Shown: positions 36,431 to 48,515 of the stretch, piece after piece
Numbering within the stretch: position 1 is the first letter of the stretch
Layout: the number at the start of each line of letters is the position of its first letter
DNA from: Acanthosepion pharaonis
Taxonomy: Eukaryota; Mollusca; Cephalopoda; Sepiida; Sepiidae
NCBI GenBank assembly: GCA_903632075.3
Contig: CAHIKZ030001202.1
Coordinates: 3,208,501 to 3,272,500, forward strand
DNA: 64,000 nucleotides
Reading direction: 5' to 3'
The notes under the pieces: generated by a model
The model's database searches: none
Seen by the model: the letters and a program-made list of their open reading frames with translations, nothing else
Told to the model about the DNA's origin: nothing
Position numbers and translations under genes: made by a program

Positions 36431-36695
36431 CCTTTACTCCATCCATCAATTCAATTATGTGCCATGCACGATAGACGCTTATGCACGTAACTGAACTGTA
36501 CAATTTCTTCCCGCAGTAGGTTGCCATTTCTTTCTGCGGTAGACCAGTTGCTATCCAAGTCTATAGGACCTGGTCTATCCTGCTAATTACCCATAGCTTG
36601 AGGGAGAAGAAGAGGAGTCATACCCTTCTCAAGGATATTCGCACGTAAGTGAAATGTAATGGATTCGACTGGAATTCAAACTCGATTCCTTCCAA
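36431..36695 (-). mobile_element. composite-family SINE, minus strand, partial
   Basis: 'gaccagttgctatccaagtc', 'tcctgctaattacccatagc', 'gaggagtcatacccttctca', 'aatggattcgactggaattc' match the family body and B-box region. The tRNA head is broken near 36690. Confidence 0.8.
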
Positions 36696-38245
36696 ACTTC
36701 GAAACTAAATTTGTGGGGAAGTGCAAACAGGTAAGTGGGTACAAAGTGCAATTTTATTAGGGTGTGTAGCTTAGTATAAAAATTATTTTTTTGGGAAAAG
36801 TCATTTTTTAAAAAATTTAACATACAAAAACTTTACACTATTTTAAAATGAATTTATAAACTTGAGTAAATAAGTGGTTTGTATTATTCAGCGAAGCATC
36901 ACTACGGTAATCTATTCCCTAAAATAGCAGTTCTTGTGGAAAATACTTATCTAATAAAAATGCAATACTTATATCTTTTCCTTAAGTTTTTATATATATT
37001 TAATTCTGGTAAAATATGAGTAGTAGCACAATTATAGCACTGTAAATATAAACACAGTAGAGGGAGTTTTAAAATGGCAGTGGATTTCAAGAATATTAGT
37101 GTTATAAATAAACGAGACAATGTATGACTGGCTGGAAAGAAATTCAATAAAGTTGAGGAGTTACAGATAGCCTCGCTAATGCAAATGATATCTTACGTTT
37201 CAATGTTGAGTATTTGAATACATTAGTGACAAACTAAGACACAACCTATTGTTGAAATCAGAAATGCTATTAATGCTATTCCACAATAGAAATCCTCTGA
37301 AAGGACTATGTAATGCAACAACTCTTACCTTCGACAAACTTATTGACAAGAGACTACTAGAATATACCGTGTTTGGAACTGGATGGGTAGTATTAATCAC
37401 AAAAATAAAGTTTATTCCGAAACCATCCGAATATCCTTTGGAATGGACAAGAATTTAGTTTCCAGTTCGCCCTGGATTTGCGAGAATTATAAAGAAATCA
37501 GAAGTCCAAACGCTTCAAAAAGTTGGAAGTTGACTCCAGAAAGTAATATTCACACATAACTAGTTGTATGTTGCATGCTCAAGAGTAAATCCTATTATTT
37601 GCTATTAAAAAAGAATAAGGAAAAAAAGCAAGAACGTAAAAAGAAAAAAATGTTCATAAAAATATTGTTTAGCATGAAGTCCTATAAAATTAAATTAAAC
37701 TGCGGAGTAGGGTTTTTGTCAAAGTATTTTTCAAACAAATCAGCTTATTCAAATATCACCGTTTGCTTTGTGAAATTGAACGAAAGGTAGAGTATGTAAA
37801 TATCTACAAAAACTTTAGCTATAACATCAAAAACATTCGAGTAATATTATAATTCAACTTGTTCCGAAGTTAGTTTATAAGTTGGTTAACGGGGGCAAAG
37901 CTCTCTGCCATTACCCGAGATAAATAATTGACAATTCTATTTCGATTTAGAGGAAAAATCAGAAGAAATATATATCAAAGACGCAGTTTAGCTTTATTGG
38001 TGGCAGAGAATACATAAATGATAATAAGAAGGAAGAAAGTAACCAAGGCATAAAGGGGAAGTGATAACGCTCATATGCGTTTAACGTTCCTATCAGCGAA
38101 ATGTAAATCTTTATCAATATTGTATCTCAACATTTTTATCCTCTTCTTTAAATAACTACCTACATTCATACATCCTTATTGATAGTTTCTTCTATTTTCC
38201 CAGATGTATGAACGGAATGATCATACCACGACTCCTGACACATAC

Positions 38246-38249
<4 letters not shown>
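36696..38249. other. AT-rich unassigned sequence
   Basis: Nothing recognised. Open frames (36947-37147, 37249-37458) lack known domains. Confidence 0.5.

Positions 38250-38332
<83 letters not shown>
38250..38332. repeat. (TA)n microsatellite
   Basis: About 82 bp of TA at the 3' terminus of the next SINE. Confidence 0.95.
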
Positions 38333-38335
<3 letters not shown>

Positions 38336-38740
38336 GTCGACTCTCTCCCGTCGAATTCGACGTATGAGGGTCAAGCATATCAGTTCCCAGGAAACCGACA
38401 GCGCGACAACAGCACATGAGGTTTGATTATAGCGGTGAAGGTTTCGTGCAGAACCAGCCACACTTTTTGAAGGGCCGAATACAGAGACCTGGTGCACTAA
38501 GTGCCACAAGGTCCCCAAACGATCCTCCGCAGGTTTTGAATTACGAGCTGTCCTTCTCCTAGACCAGTTGCCATCCAAGTCTATAGAACCCAGTCTGTCC
38601 TGCTATTTACCCATAGCTGGAGGGAGAAGAAGAGGATTCACACCTTTCCCAAGGGTATTAGCACATAAGTGAATGTAATGGATTCGACTGGAATTCGAAC
38701 TCAATCCAAGCCGCTATCCATTACTCCACCATGCAACTAC
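38333..38740 (-). mobile_element. composite-family SINE, long copy without 5S head
   Basis: Plus order: 3' terminus 'cgactctctcccgtcgaatt', 'ggtttgattatagcggtgaa', 'gggccgaatacagagacctg', 'gtccttctcctagaccagtt', 'ttacccatagctggaggga', 'attcgactggaattcgaact' and 'gctatccattactccacc' (tRNA-like head). It defines the full 3' region of the family, ending in a CGTCG hairpin followed by TA repeats. The same 3' end appears at 56277. Confidence 0.85.
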
Positions 38741-39070
38741 TATATGTAAAAAGAACGTATTTAACAAACCACACAATAAAATGTTCTGTGGAACAGGGAA
38801 CCCCCACATAACCTATTGTCAGTGTCTCTCAATCGTAAAAGTAAATATCTTGACCATATCACCAATAATTTAAGCCTTTTTTTAGTGGAAATAATAAAAG
38901 AGAAAACATCTAAGATATGAGGGATCATAGATTTTTCTACAACATCCTGAAGGGTGTTGAAACTATAGAACTTTACATAGGATGGTAGATCTTCACATTA
39001 AACAGGTTTTCGGCAAAGAAATGTTAGCTATATCTTTGAGATGAGATATTATGATTACTTGCATTATTTA
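38741..39070. other. unassigned sequence
   Basis: Nothing recognised. Confidence 0.4.
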
Positions 39071-39447
39071 CATTACTCGGACTGTTATTCTCATTTTCGT
39101 TAACATATTCACGACATTTCGGCCGTTGTACGCTCCGGCCTTCTTCAGGTGAGTTTTATCCACTGGGCCATGTTTCCTTAAAGGAATTAATCAGGACCAG
39201 CGACTAGATCCAAATAGTCTTAAGTTCAATACCAGGCCACAGCAGTAGTGAACCAAAAGTTGGGGAGTTGAGTTAAAGGGAAATAAGTGAGACAGTCGAA
39301 AGAGGCATGGCACGCACAACTAGAAGAATTCTACCTGGATGAAATTAATGGTTTGGTTCGAAATTCCAATCACCTGAAGAAGTGTAAAACGTCCGAAACG
39401 TTGTGAATATGGCACTGAAAATGAGGATAACAGTCCGAATAATGTAA
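39071..39447 (+). mobile_element. foldback/TIR element, complete
   Basis: Terminal inverted repeats of about 78 bp: 'cattactcggactgttattc' to 'cttcttcaggtg' on the left, and 'cacctgaagaag' to 'gataacagtccgaataatg' on the right, with about 15 mismatches. The interior has no coding frame but carries a tRNA-B-box-like 'gttcaataccaggcc', suggesting a SINE-derived core. The arms contain CTGAAGAAG and GAAACG in the order seen in other hairpin-motif repeats here. Related halves flank the big satellite. Confidence 0.8.
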
Positions 39448-39459
39448 ATAATTATAATA

Positions 39460-39870
39460 ACTCAGTGATATTGACAGATTATAATTCTTTATTCAGGAAA
39501 TATATAATCAGTGTGTGTGACTGTAAAGCAAGATTTAATCAATCAAAGTCCGAAACATGTGAACACCATGTGGATTCGGACAAGTACAGGCTGTGTTGTA
39601 AAGAGGTAGAAAATGTCACCCACACCTTTAGCGCTTGTAAAATTCTTGCACAGAAAGAATACACGTGCCGCCATGATTGGTGCCTATGTAGAAAGTATCA
39701 ACTTGAAGTGAAACAAAAATAGTATCGCCACAAACCAGACAAGGTGATTGAAAACGAACAAGTCTAGATTTTATTGGATTTCAACATATAAACAAAGCAC
39801 ATCCTTGAGGCCAACAAGCCAGATATCATCTTGTTGAAAAAAATAAAATACCTTTTCGTCAACATCGATC
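39460..39870 (+). pseudogene. non-LTR retroelement C-terminal fragment (CCHC plus endonuclease-like region)
   Basis: The open frame at 39465-39722 reads 'RLCCKEVENVTHTFSACKIL' and 'KEYTCRHDWC', i.e. the C-x2-C...H...C block found near the C terminus of some LINE proteins. After the stop, a shifted frame gives 'HKPDKVIENEQV', 'ILLDFNI' and 'LEANKPDIILLKK'. The last block carries the Pro-Asp-Ile typical of restriction-like endonucleases. The RT is missing and there are at least two stops. The family (an R2-like, restriction-like-endonuclease group) is a recollection, not a search result. Confidence 0.7.
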
Positions 39871-39889
39871 TGGTGCATTGTCTACCAAG

Positions 39890-39985
39890 CTTGTTTCGAT
39901 ATATCAATTACGACTGAATAGTGAGTTCGATCCTCATTGGTGCTCCATATTTTCGACCATGTACCACATGAAAGGTAAGCTTAGA
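39890..39985 (+). mobile_element. tRNA-derived SINE, degenerate copy
   Basis: 'caagcttgtttcgatatatc', 'attacgactgaatagtgagt' and 'tcgatcctcattggtgctcc' follow the tRNA SINE order. The A-box side is damaged, and the 3' module is 'gaccatgtaccacatgaaag'. Confidence 0.65.
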
Positions 39986-39994
39986 GAATCATTT

Positions 39995-40110
39995 TAGACA
40001 CCTCGACGTGGTTTAATTGTTAGCAAGCTTGTCTTACTAGAACAATTTCGGCTGGGTAGTGCGTTCTATCCTCACTATATCTTCAGACTTCTGCCGCATC
40101 GAAGCTACCC
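39995..40110 (+). mobile_element. tRNA-derived SINE
   Basis: 'cacctcgacgtggtttaatt', 'gttagcaagcttgtcttact', 'gtgcgttctatcctcac' (mutated B box), then 'tgccgcatcgaagctaccct'. It is in tandem with the preceding copy, like the pair at 2.8-3.07 kb. Confidence 0.75.
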
Positions 40111-40254
40111 TTATAAAATCGCTATAAAGACCTACATTTTTTTAAAGCATTACGCCCCGAGCAAGGCGTGAAGCCACTAGGATGCAGGGGCTTGCAGAAG
40201 ATTTGGAGCAAGAGCAGATGGGAGTGATAGAAGAAAGGATGAGGAGAGGGATAG

Positions 40255-41240
40255 TGGATAGATCAAGGTAACTGGAGATGTCGATTGACATTACACTTGA
40301 ATACTTGGAGATTATAGCTCTCAGGGAAACAGTAATTGGGAAGGGTGTTCCACAGGCGAGAGGTGCGAGGTATGAAGCTATTGGAGTAGAAAAGACGACT
40401 ACATTTAAAAGTTTCTACAGTGTAAGCGTGGGAGCGGGATTCCAGCCTCGTAGGGCGCTTGAATTCATGGAGTCTGGGAACCACAGTGAAAGCAGCTCAT
40501 CGGAGCAATTACCATGAAAGTATTTGTAAAAAAGACAAAGAGAGTTGACGGCGCGTCTGTGAGAGAGTGAGGTAAATCAGGGCCAATTATATTACATATC
40601 CGCTTCTGGATCTTGTCAAGAACTCCGAGGTAAACAGAAGGTGCACCAGACCATATATGGCAACAATACTCCATGCAAGGGCGAATGGGTGATTTGTATA
40701 TTTGAAGTATCGATTCAGGGGAGAAAAATTACCTGGCGCGGCACAGTGAGCCAACTTTCCTCGCGGTGGACGAAGCAATTGACTCAATGTATTTGTTCCA
40801 TCTCAGGTCAGCAGTCAACGTGAGACCGAGCAGACGCAGGGAGTTGCTCTCAAGAAGTTGACTATCAGACATTCTAATGGGGGGGGGGAGGGAAGGATCT
40901 CTATGGTGATTAATAGAGAGTAGTTTAGTTTTTTAGGCGTTAGAGTTGACCAGCCAATTCTTGCCTCAATTAACAACCGATTGGAGGTCCATTTCAAGAC
41001 GCACGGCCAGGTTAGTTTTGTCACCGACACTAGATTTGTTTTTGAGGCAGGAGTAAATTGTAGTGTCGTCCGCGTAGATGCCAACATTAAGAAAATCGAA
41101 ATAAAGCCTAATATCCCATCGCCTCAGAAAAAATTCTGCGAAAGGTGGTATCTGGTTGAGGTCGTACGATTTGATGGAGAATAGTGATAAAGCAAGATTT
41201 CTAACTGAAAACGAAAAACACGCCGAAGAAGAGAACATAA
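40255..41240 (-). pseudogene. Jockey/CR1-type LINE reverse transcriptase, C-terminal half, decayed
   Basis: On the minus strand, about 41130-41090 reads 'VGIYADDTTIYSCL', the YADD catalytic box of non-LTR reverse transcriptases. 'EMDLQSVVN', 'NWLVN', 'KLNYSLLI', 'LLGLTLTADL' and 'WNKYI' follow, then 'MEYCCHIWSGAPSVYLGVLDK' blocks (about 40674) and 'YIPRTSRLWNTLP'-like residues (about 40370). That is the normal order of RT palm end, thumb and C-terminal domain. At least four frameshifts separate the pieces. The endonuclease and RT fingers (5' part) are absent, consistent with 5' truncation. Confidence 0.9.
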
Positions 41241-41684
41241 TGATAATACTTTTTTTTTAAATTAAAAAGAAAATGTTTCAGCGACAAGATAAAGTCGAGA
41301 AGATCACTCGCCGAGATAAAGTTGCAAACACGTTATAAGTTGTCGACATTTCTGATAATGATACACATGTGAGTATTTTAAAAAAAATGCATGTACAGAT
41401 TTTATCCGATGGATAACAAAAAAAAACAACTTATCTCCTTTGCTTTATTTGAAGAATTAATCAAATTTCATTGACTAAAGAAATATCGCGATAATAGAAC
41501 AAATTCGATCATATTGTGGTCAGAGTTCATAAGATTTATCTGTAAATAAATTAAATCATTTCTCTTACCAATGACTCTTATAATAAAACAATTATGTTTT
41601 GTAACATCGTAGCCATCGATTTGTATTTTACATGAGTTCGTTAATTTAGTAAGTCTAAATGGTTTCTAGTTGCGGTCTAAAATG
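41241..41684. other. AT-rich unassigned sequence
   Basis: Nothing recognised. Confidence 0.4.
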
Positions 41685-41800
41685 GAGTCTCAATGTGGAC
41701 TAATGGTTAGCAAGATTGACTCTGTGGAACAATTACGACTGAGTAGTGAGTTTGATCGTCGCTGGTTTCCCGATACTTGCTGCTCCTGCTACATGGAAAT
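41685..41800 (+). mobile_element. tRNA-derived SINE
   Basis: 'ggactaatggttagcaagat' (A box), 'aattacgactgagtagtgag', 'tttgatcgtcgctgg' (mutated B box). The 3' module is lost after about 41790. Confidence 0.7.
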
Positions 41801-41883
41801 AAAAAATTAAAACTGTTTAAGAACGGAGACGTCTATTTGCACACGCATTTCCAGTAGATAATATGCTTAAAATAATATATACG

Positions 41884-42060
41884 TCTCATTGAATAAATTA
41901 CAAATGTCATTTTTGCTTATTTTTATCATAACCCTTTCATATTCACGTATATTTTCCGTATATTACAATTAAAAAAATATTCGTGAATATGAAAGGATTA
42001 TGATAAAAATAAGCAGACATAATGTTTGTAATTTATTTAGACATGCCTAAAAGAGAACTT
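41884..42060. mobile_element. palindromic element, arms about 60 bp
   Basis: 'aataaattacaaatgtcatt', 'tgcttatttttatcataacc' and 'ctttcatattcacg' are mirrored by 'cgtgaatatgaaaggattat', 'gataaaaataagcagacata' and 'tgtttgtaatttatt'. The spacer is about 35 bp. The outer right flank 'gctgcctaaatacacacaca' matches the ends of the 29.0-kb element. Confidence 0.85.
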
Positions 42061-42069
42061 GCTGCCTAA

Positions 42070-42145
<76 letters not shown>
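42070..42145. repeat. (CA)n(TA)n microsatellite
   Basis: About 44 bp of CA then about 32 bp of TA, between the palindrome and a Penelope-like fragment. Confidence 0.95.
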
Positions 42146-42239
42146 CCAATACACGCTACCCTACATAAATCCAAAATGAAATCCAGGGTGACAAACTCAC
42201 ATCAATCCAACTAAATAAATAAATATATTTATAATATAC

Positions 42240-42945
42240 TAAGCGCAAGATCAACATTATTAAAACCCTCCTACATAGAGCATTAAAGATCTGTTCTGAG
42301 CCTTTCTTGAACGACGAAATCGACTTTATTAAGGATACCCTATGTAATTTAGGTTATCCTTATGATACTGTTAATTCAGTTACCCGTAGTAAAGTTGAAA
42401 AGTTCAGAAGTGCCGATCTCTACACTGTCAAAAATGCCCAGTTTTCTCAGATTACCCTGGATTGGTACCAAATGTGAAAAAATAGCTAAACAAATTTCAT
42501 CCAATGTTCGTTTTTGTTTTTTCTCTGCTGAAGTTCGGATTATTTTTCAAACTCGGCCTATGTTTCGATCTGCGTGTAAAGACGTTCTCCCTCCCCATGA
42601 AATTAATTCAATTATTTACAAATACGTTTGAAGTTGCGGAGCCGACTACATAGGGAGAACAACTCAACGCTTAGACACGATAATAAAACAACACATTCCT
42701 ACTAAAATTAGAAACCACACTTTGCCGTTGAATGGATTCGTCCCGAACACCTATGGTTCCGCCATATGCGAACACCTATTAAAGAACAGAGATTGTGCAG
42801 CCAAATTTAGTGTTGACTGGTTCACCGTGTTGTCTCACTCCTTATTTCATCTAAAGGTTCTGGAGGCACTTTACATCGGGTCCCGCAAGCCTTCTTTGTG
42901 CAAACAACGTGAGTGTTTATTGGGACTCACTGTCATTTGTCTCTA
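42240..42945 (+). pseudogene. Penelope-like element, RT thumb and GIY-YIG endonuclease region, decayed
   Basis: From about 42240 the frame reads 'KINIIKTLLHRALKICSE', 'FIKDTLCNLGYP', the thumb-side end of Penelope-like RT. A frameshift near 42400 leads to 'LPWIGTKCEKIAKQI', 'VRIIFQTRPMFRSACKD', 'IIYKYV', a TGA where a Cys is expected, then 'SCGADYIGRTTQRL', the GIY-YIG core (CGA-x-YIGRT), and 'ICEHLLKNRDCA', 'LKVLEALYIGSRKPSLCKQ', the C-terminal catalytic region. GIY-YIG proteins nick target DNA for priming. The nonsense codon and frameshift make it inactive. It is bounded by (TA)n on both sides. Confidence 0.88.
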
Positions 42946-42952
42946 GTTCCTT

Positions 42953-42957
<5 letters not shown>

Positions 42958-43003
<46 letters not shown>
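42958..43003. repeat. (TA)n microsatellite
   Basis: About 46 bp of TA at the 3' edge of the Penelope-like fragment. Confidence 0.95.
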
Positions 43004-43006
<3 letters not shown>

Positions 43007-43147
43007 ACAATTCCTTTTATTGTATTTTTTTTTTGTGTCAATTTTAAATCTCCCGTTGAAGCCTGAAGAGTGGGAGCGAAACCGGTTGCTTCACGTTTTT
43101 TTTTTTTTAATATGTCTCGTAATATTAAGTTTTATACTTTTATTTCG

Positions 43148-43150
<3 letters not shown>

Positions 43151-43195
<45 letters not shown>
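43151..43195. repeat. (TA)n microsatellite
   Basis: About 44 bp of TA. The block between this and the preceding tract holds 'gcctgaagagtgggagcgaa' and 'accggttgcttcac', a probable element-end motif. Confidence 0.9.
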
Positions 43196-43196
<1 letters not shown>

Positions 43197-43870
43197 GGTA
43201 CTTTGGATAAATTGTCGTCTAAATTACGTCTTTGGAATATCTGTATCTCTTCTAGACGTCTCCTTGATTAAGATGGTGCATGCTGACGTAATCTTTACTT
43301 TCGGTTCATCTTTGGTCTTACAAGGTGTTTTGTTGGTCTCTTTCTCAACTTTGTCCGACACATAATAATCAAGGTGGTTGCTGATTGGTGAGTTACGTGG
43401 CCAGATGTAAGGTATAATGTGGTCGCGATCATTGTCAGACAGAAATGACTAGTTTCTCCTGCTTGTCTGGCGTGGTGCAGAGTCCTGTTGCCAGACATAC
43501 GGTCATCCAGCAGTCACCCTCTTGACTCAGGCTAGTAATACATCCTCAAGGCACGATACAGGCTTCCGTGTTGAGACTGAGACACTGTGTGAAGATCAAT
43601 GGAGGCATAGTGTCGCCATAACTAGTGATCCCTCCAAACATCTTCACACTTACATTTGGACTCATCCAACTATTTCCGTGACATCTGAACTGTCCTCAGA
43701 TTGACACACAAACTCTCTTAAATGATCGTATTAGAGCTAGATTGATATGAATATATATTCAAGTTTTTTTTTTAATAATAATCCAGTATGTAGTCTGGAT
43801 TATAAGGACATATATCTTAATATAAATCTAATAAAGCAACCAAGCATACAAGCTTACTATAATCATATTG
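43196..43870. other. unassigned, moderately GC-rich, possibly element-derived
   Basis: 43300-43710 is richer in GC than its surroundings and has open frames on both strands (43295-43498 minus; 43522-43704 plus). I recognise no domain in either. Confidence 0.4.
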
Positions 43871-44005
43871 GGCACCTCGAGGTAGTGTAATGGTTAGCAA
43901 GCTTGTCTCGCTAGAACTATTACGAGTGAGTTTGATCCTCACAGGGTGCCCCGTACTTTCGGCCGTGTGCCACATCTGAGCTACGCTTGGAAAATCACTA
44001 CTATA
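43871..44005 (+). mobile_element. tRNA-derived SINE, well preserved
   Basis: 'cacctcgaggtagtgtaatg', 'gttagcaagcttgtctcgct', 'gagtttgatcctcacagg' (B box), then the 3' module 'cggccgtgtgccacatctga', 'gctacgcttggaaaatcac'. This is the best-preserved copy for defining the family's 3' end. Confidence 0.85.
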
Positions 44006-45234
44006 ATCGTATGATTTAGTATTCTAAAAAAATCGTATACTTATCAATTTCAACGCTTTGATTTATCATTTGTCATGAAGTTATGTTCGTACTTATATTG
44101 TTATATTTTGATAGGTTCAAATCTGGATATCAAAACTGTTATAGCAATATTAATTGATTAACTCATTAGTGAATTTTTCGAGTTTAATTTTCTATGGAGA
44201 AAGTAAACATCTTTAACCTTTTACATTCTGGAGATGATTTTTGCAAATCAAAAGTTTTATCCTGCCACGCCATGTGACTCAGATGAATGAATGGTAGTGT
44301 TTGAATTTTCTAGTTGTGTTGTCATATCCCGTTATGGCAACAAAAAAATGACTGAAATTAAGTAGTGCAATTGGGGAACATTGAAACACAATGCAGTGAA
44401 AAGGAAAGTAGTGAATTATGCAGAAACTTAAAAGTTAATAAATAAATAAATAAGTAAATAAATAGGAAAAGACAACCTGTACAAATAAAATAAATAAATT
44501 TCACAAATCACACCGAGGCTATATATTTTATTTTAGGACATCGAGATATATTTTTGCCTTGAAAAGAATTTCTCTCTCCTTTTCAAAAAGATCGATATTC
44601 GATCAATTCGACTCTTTCATTGTTTATCTGTTCCCCAGCAGTGATTCCTCTTATTTTCACTTAGGGAATCCCACGTAAAAAGCTATGGAGACAGATTTTG
44701 TATTCTTGTCTTTTGGAAGAGAATCTTTATTTTATAAGGCTAACTTTTATTTAACTTTATTTGAGCAAACAACTTTTGCTATCGTAAAAATTCGAATGAA
44801 CTAAAAGTCCTTAGCAGAGAATTAATACGACAAAGAGACTTAGATACCAATCAAGTTCTCCTAGCTTATCAGTGCGTGAATACATGTCTCTCAAACTTGG
44901 TGATGTATCTTATCTCAGGGACAAAAAGATTTGTGAGGATTCGCGATAACATCCCTTGACAGAAAGTGAAACAGCCTGCACAAAAGTCTTAGTATAAAAC
45001 TATTTTGAAATAAGATCAAAACGTAAGCAAACAATTATAAATTTAATCCTAAATATATTTATATTTTCTATGGAAACACAAAAAAAATCTTCTAGATTTT
45101 GTACCGAAAACAAATATAAAAAAATATTTATATTTGAAATGCACAGCGTCGTTCGTTCATGCGTATGTGTAATTACATCAGCGTAAATATAGACGACTTT
45201 GTTTGTGCAGAAATATAGTTTTGAAGTGTGCTAT
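44006..45234. other. AT-rich unassigned sequence
   Basis: It contains a short AATA-rich tract at 44438-44465. Nothing else is recognised. Confidence 0.5.
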
Positions 45235-45375
45235 ATTTAAGGGATGAAGTGCTCAATATCAGAAATAGAGCTTATGTAAATATAAATATAATAGTGAACA
45301 TTGAAGTCAACACTCAGGGGCGACAGGCTGTTTCATAATAGACGCAATCGTCAGGCCGCGATTGTTGGATTTTTC
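45235..45375 (-). mobile_element. palindromic repeat of the 'ggcgacag' family, copy 2
   Basis: 'gtgctcaatatcagaaatag' is the reverse of the 21513-21560 block. 'gaagtcaacactcagggg' and 'cgacaggctgtttcat' repeat copy 1, then 'gacgcaatcgtcaggccg'. The far arm is damaged. Confidence 0.7.
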
Positions 45376-48282
45376 TCGACTATTTATATATATCGGTCAG
45401 TGGTACTTTGTGTTAATCAATTCTGGCGGTTATTTTGGCGGGAGTGGCATGTTTATTTATTTTTATTTTATCTATTTTATTTTTATTTTACATATATATA
45501 TTTACATTTTATATCTTATATTTTTATTTTGTTTTATCTATTTTTATTTTATTATTTTATAAATGTCCCCCGCCAAAATAGCAATAGACTACGGCATCCA
45601 AAAACTGGACGAATAAATAGCTTCATCTTCCCAGACCAAAACAAAATATTAATTAATCGACCTAAACAAATCCCCACCCAATTAATAAAACATCGAAAAC
45701 CGAAAAGAATAAATAAATATAAAATAAAAACTGAAAGAAAAACAAGTAAAACAAATTAACCCAAATAAATAATGATATTTTATATATATATAAAGAATAT
45801 AAATTTTAAAAACATATTGGGAGTAAACGAATTTTATTGAGCTTTTCAATTTTTGATTTGTAATTTCATCTAATAACAATATAACCTAAATAAATTGAAG
45901 TAATGCAGATTTTCAAACTATTCATAATATTATAAATTATTATAATTAAAATTTAAAATATGATGAAAACAATTCTTTTAAAAATTCATTATTCATCGAT
46001 TTATTTTTTGAAGAAAATAGTATCGTTAATAAATCTTACTTATCTTGTTTTACAAAAAAACTGATGATTTACATTCTCCAAGGTGTCCTGCCTTTATAAA
46101 TGAAACAAATTTCTCAAAATTTCATGAAATTAAGTAAGTGGGGGCGGGTAACATATGTTAAAAAAATACCAAGATTTTCTAAAAAAAACTAATTTTAAAA
46201 AATTATTTTATACTTTTGTGAATAAGTCCTGAAATCTTCATTAAAATCTGACAATTTACTTTTGCAAGAATTTCCAAATCAATGTGTTTTTCACCTGAAA
46301 AAAGCGCAAAACCACTAATCGTAAATATTACGTCGACCACTGACGTAAAAAAAATCAACATATTTAACGAAAATTTTGAACGCGCTAGAAAAGATGAAAA
46401 AATTTAATAAAATGAGGAAATAATACTTTGTTCATTCCTTTTGATAATAGCCTAAAACATTTTAACGATAAAAGTTTGTTTTATAATGTTTGAAGTCTTT
46501 TTTTCATCATGGTACGCCGTTTTTCAGCGAGCAAGTTGAGGTACCTATACTTGTTAGTGACGACTAATTTCGAAGTAGAATCTTATATATTTGAAGGTTT
46601 TTGCAAGGTAAGGAAAACATATTTAGGAACTTCTTTGAAGAAATGTTCTTTCAAATCATAAAGATAATCGTAATACGATTCTTTCCTCATAAAGTAACAT
46701 TTGACAAACGTTTGACTTTCGGCTGTAATTTATAAAAACTTTCTAGAAAAACAAATTTTTCAGAAAAATAAAACAGGATTCCCAAGTCTGACCAACAAGC
46801 TTCATTCGCTCGAAAGAATATGTAACCATTTCTCTGAGAAAGTGGTTGTATACAGCAGAGAATTTCGATATTTCTGATTATCTTAGACACCATGCATAAT
46901 ATCCATATGAACAGCCCGATCTGAGGAGGTGATTCAAGTACATGACTAGAGTCAATGTTTCGTTTTTCCAGCAACTTGCAATATTTGGTGAAACTGTCTA
47001 TAGCGCAGACTATTCTATGATACCATCGAACAAAACATGATAGACAAACATATTTTCTATTCGGATACACTTACTAAATCATTAAATTTGTAGTAGACCA
47101 TTTGAATTCCAGTAATCATTAGAATCACGTATTTAAAGAAACACTCACTGCATATATTGAAAAATCACACATAATGTTCATACCATTACATTGAAAATAG
47201 ATACTCGCATCCGAATAAATATAATAATGAAAGTCATTCGCCAAACGAGATCATCCAAATATTCGTAATCATGATTTATTTCTTCAGGACGTGTGCGATC
47301 ATGGCTCTCCGCAATTTCCAGCCGATTGAAACTTTTAGCAACTTTTTACTCTTTACTAACCCTCTTTGCCCCTATACTATCAAACATTTACACAGAACCC
47401 TTAAGTCGTTCGCCTTTATCTTTTCTTCAGGGAATACGTCTTGTGAGTAAAACGTTTTCCAAGCCGCCTTTTCATGTAATGTGTTCAAGAAATTTCAATG
47501 GTCGGTTTTTTATTTTTAACGAGAGAGTGACTTTCCAGTTCTTTATTTATTTAGGACTTCCTCGTTGGTAACGTGTTCAAACTATGGTATGACACAAACA
47601 TTACATATTCCATAACAACAATACTGCTTGAATAAAATATGGAATAGCCAATATGTTTGTCGAATGCAAAAATTCCTCGTCACCTTTTTTTTAAAAAAAA
47701 AACAAACTTGTGAATGAATGAATAAATAAATGTCTTTAAAATATTATTGGTACTGACCTGGCATCTCATTTTCAGTTCTTTTCCCACTTACGTAATGTAG
47801 ATTCTATTTGCCCTTTCTGTATATACTTTCATAGGAATTGTTCTGATCGACATTCCCCTATATTACCTCGACGTTATGAATTCATGCACAATACGGAAAC
47901 TTTCTTCCGGTTTCTTGTTTTCAAGTCAAGTTTAACCTTGAAAACTCTAAATTCAATGTCACTTATTATCTGCTGTCTTCTTAATTCATCTTCTTTTATG
48001 GTTCTCGCTCTTTAATAATGGTTTGCCTTTTCTTATATTATTTCACATTCTGTAATCCATGGCTTTATTGCTTTGATTAGGTAGAATGGTTTTTTAAAAG
48101 CCCTTTAGAACTCTTATAATTACTTTATAATTGCAAAGACAATGGTTATTCTTGCATGTTTTTGTTTAGCAGCAGTTCAACCTCTATGAGTTATTTATTG
48201 TCGGAATTCTTATGTTTTTTTACGTAATTTTATTTTATTTTTTTAAAATAATAATGGTGTCGGTAATACTAGTTCTACTAAT
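45376..48282. other. long AT-rich unassigned region
   Basis: No element family recognised. A 127-codon open frame on minus (46687-47070) contains several Cys and aromatic residues but no domain I know, and no homologous copy in the window. I leave it as hypothetical. 45460-45560 is a low-complexity T-rich stretch. Confidence 0.45.
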
Positions 48283-48515
48283 TAATCCATAACTAGTGGA
48301 AAAAGAGCTGGATCCATAATTTTTTTCAAGGATAATTGCGCCTAATTGATTATAGCGGACTGACCTGGATCTGGAATACGGCTCTCCAATGAACTATTCC
48401 GACCCATTATAAATTACACCAGACGACTATCCAAGCTTACAGGCAGCAGGTATTTCCAAGCGTTTACCCATCTAGGTACTCACCAGGCTCAACGCTGTTT
48501 AATTTCCTAAACCCG
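48283..48515 (-). mobile_element. composite 5S-tRNA SINE, 3'-truncated, minus strand
   Basis: The minus strand starts with the 5S-like head (48510-48430: counterparts of plus 'ttacaggcagcaggtatttc', 'caagcgtttacccatctagg', 'tactcaccaggctcaacgct'). A tRNA-like segment (about 48350-48430) and the start of the body follow. Confidence 0.8.

Noticed and set aside
42240..42945. Intact Penelope-like gene
   Set aside because: A frameshift, an in-frame TGA at a conserved Cys and loss of the RT core show it is a relic.
46687..47070. 127-codon minus-strand frame as a host gene
   Set aside because: No domain, homologue, splice signal or repeat match that I can identify. A chance frame is adequate.
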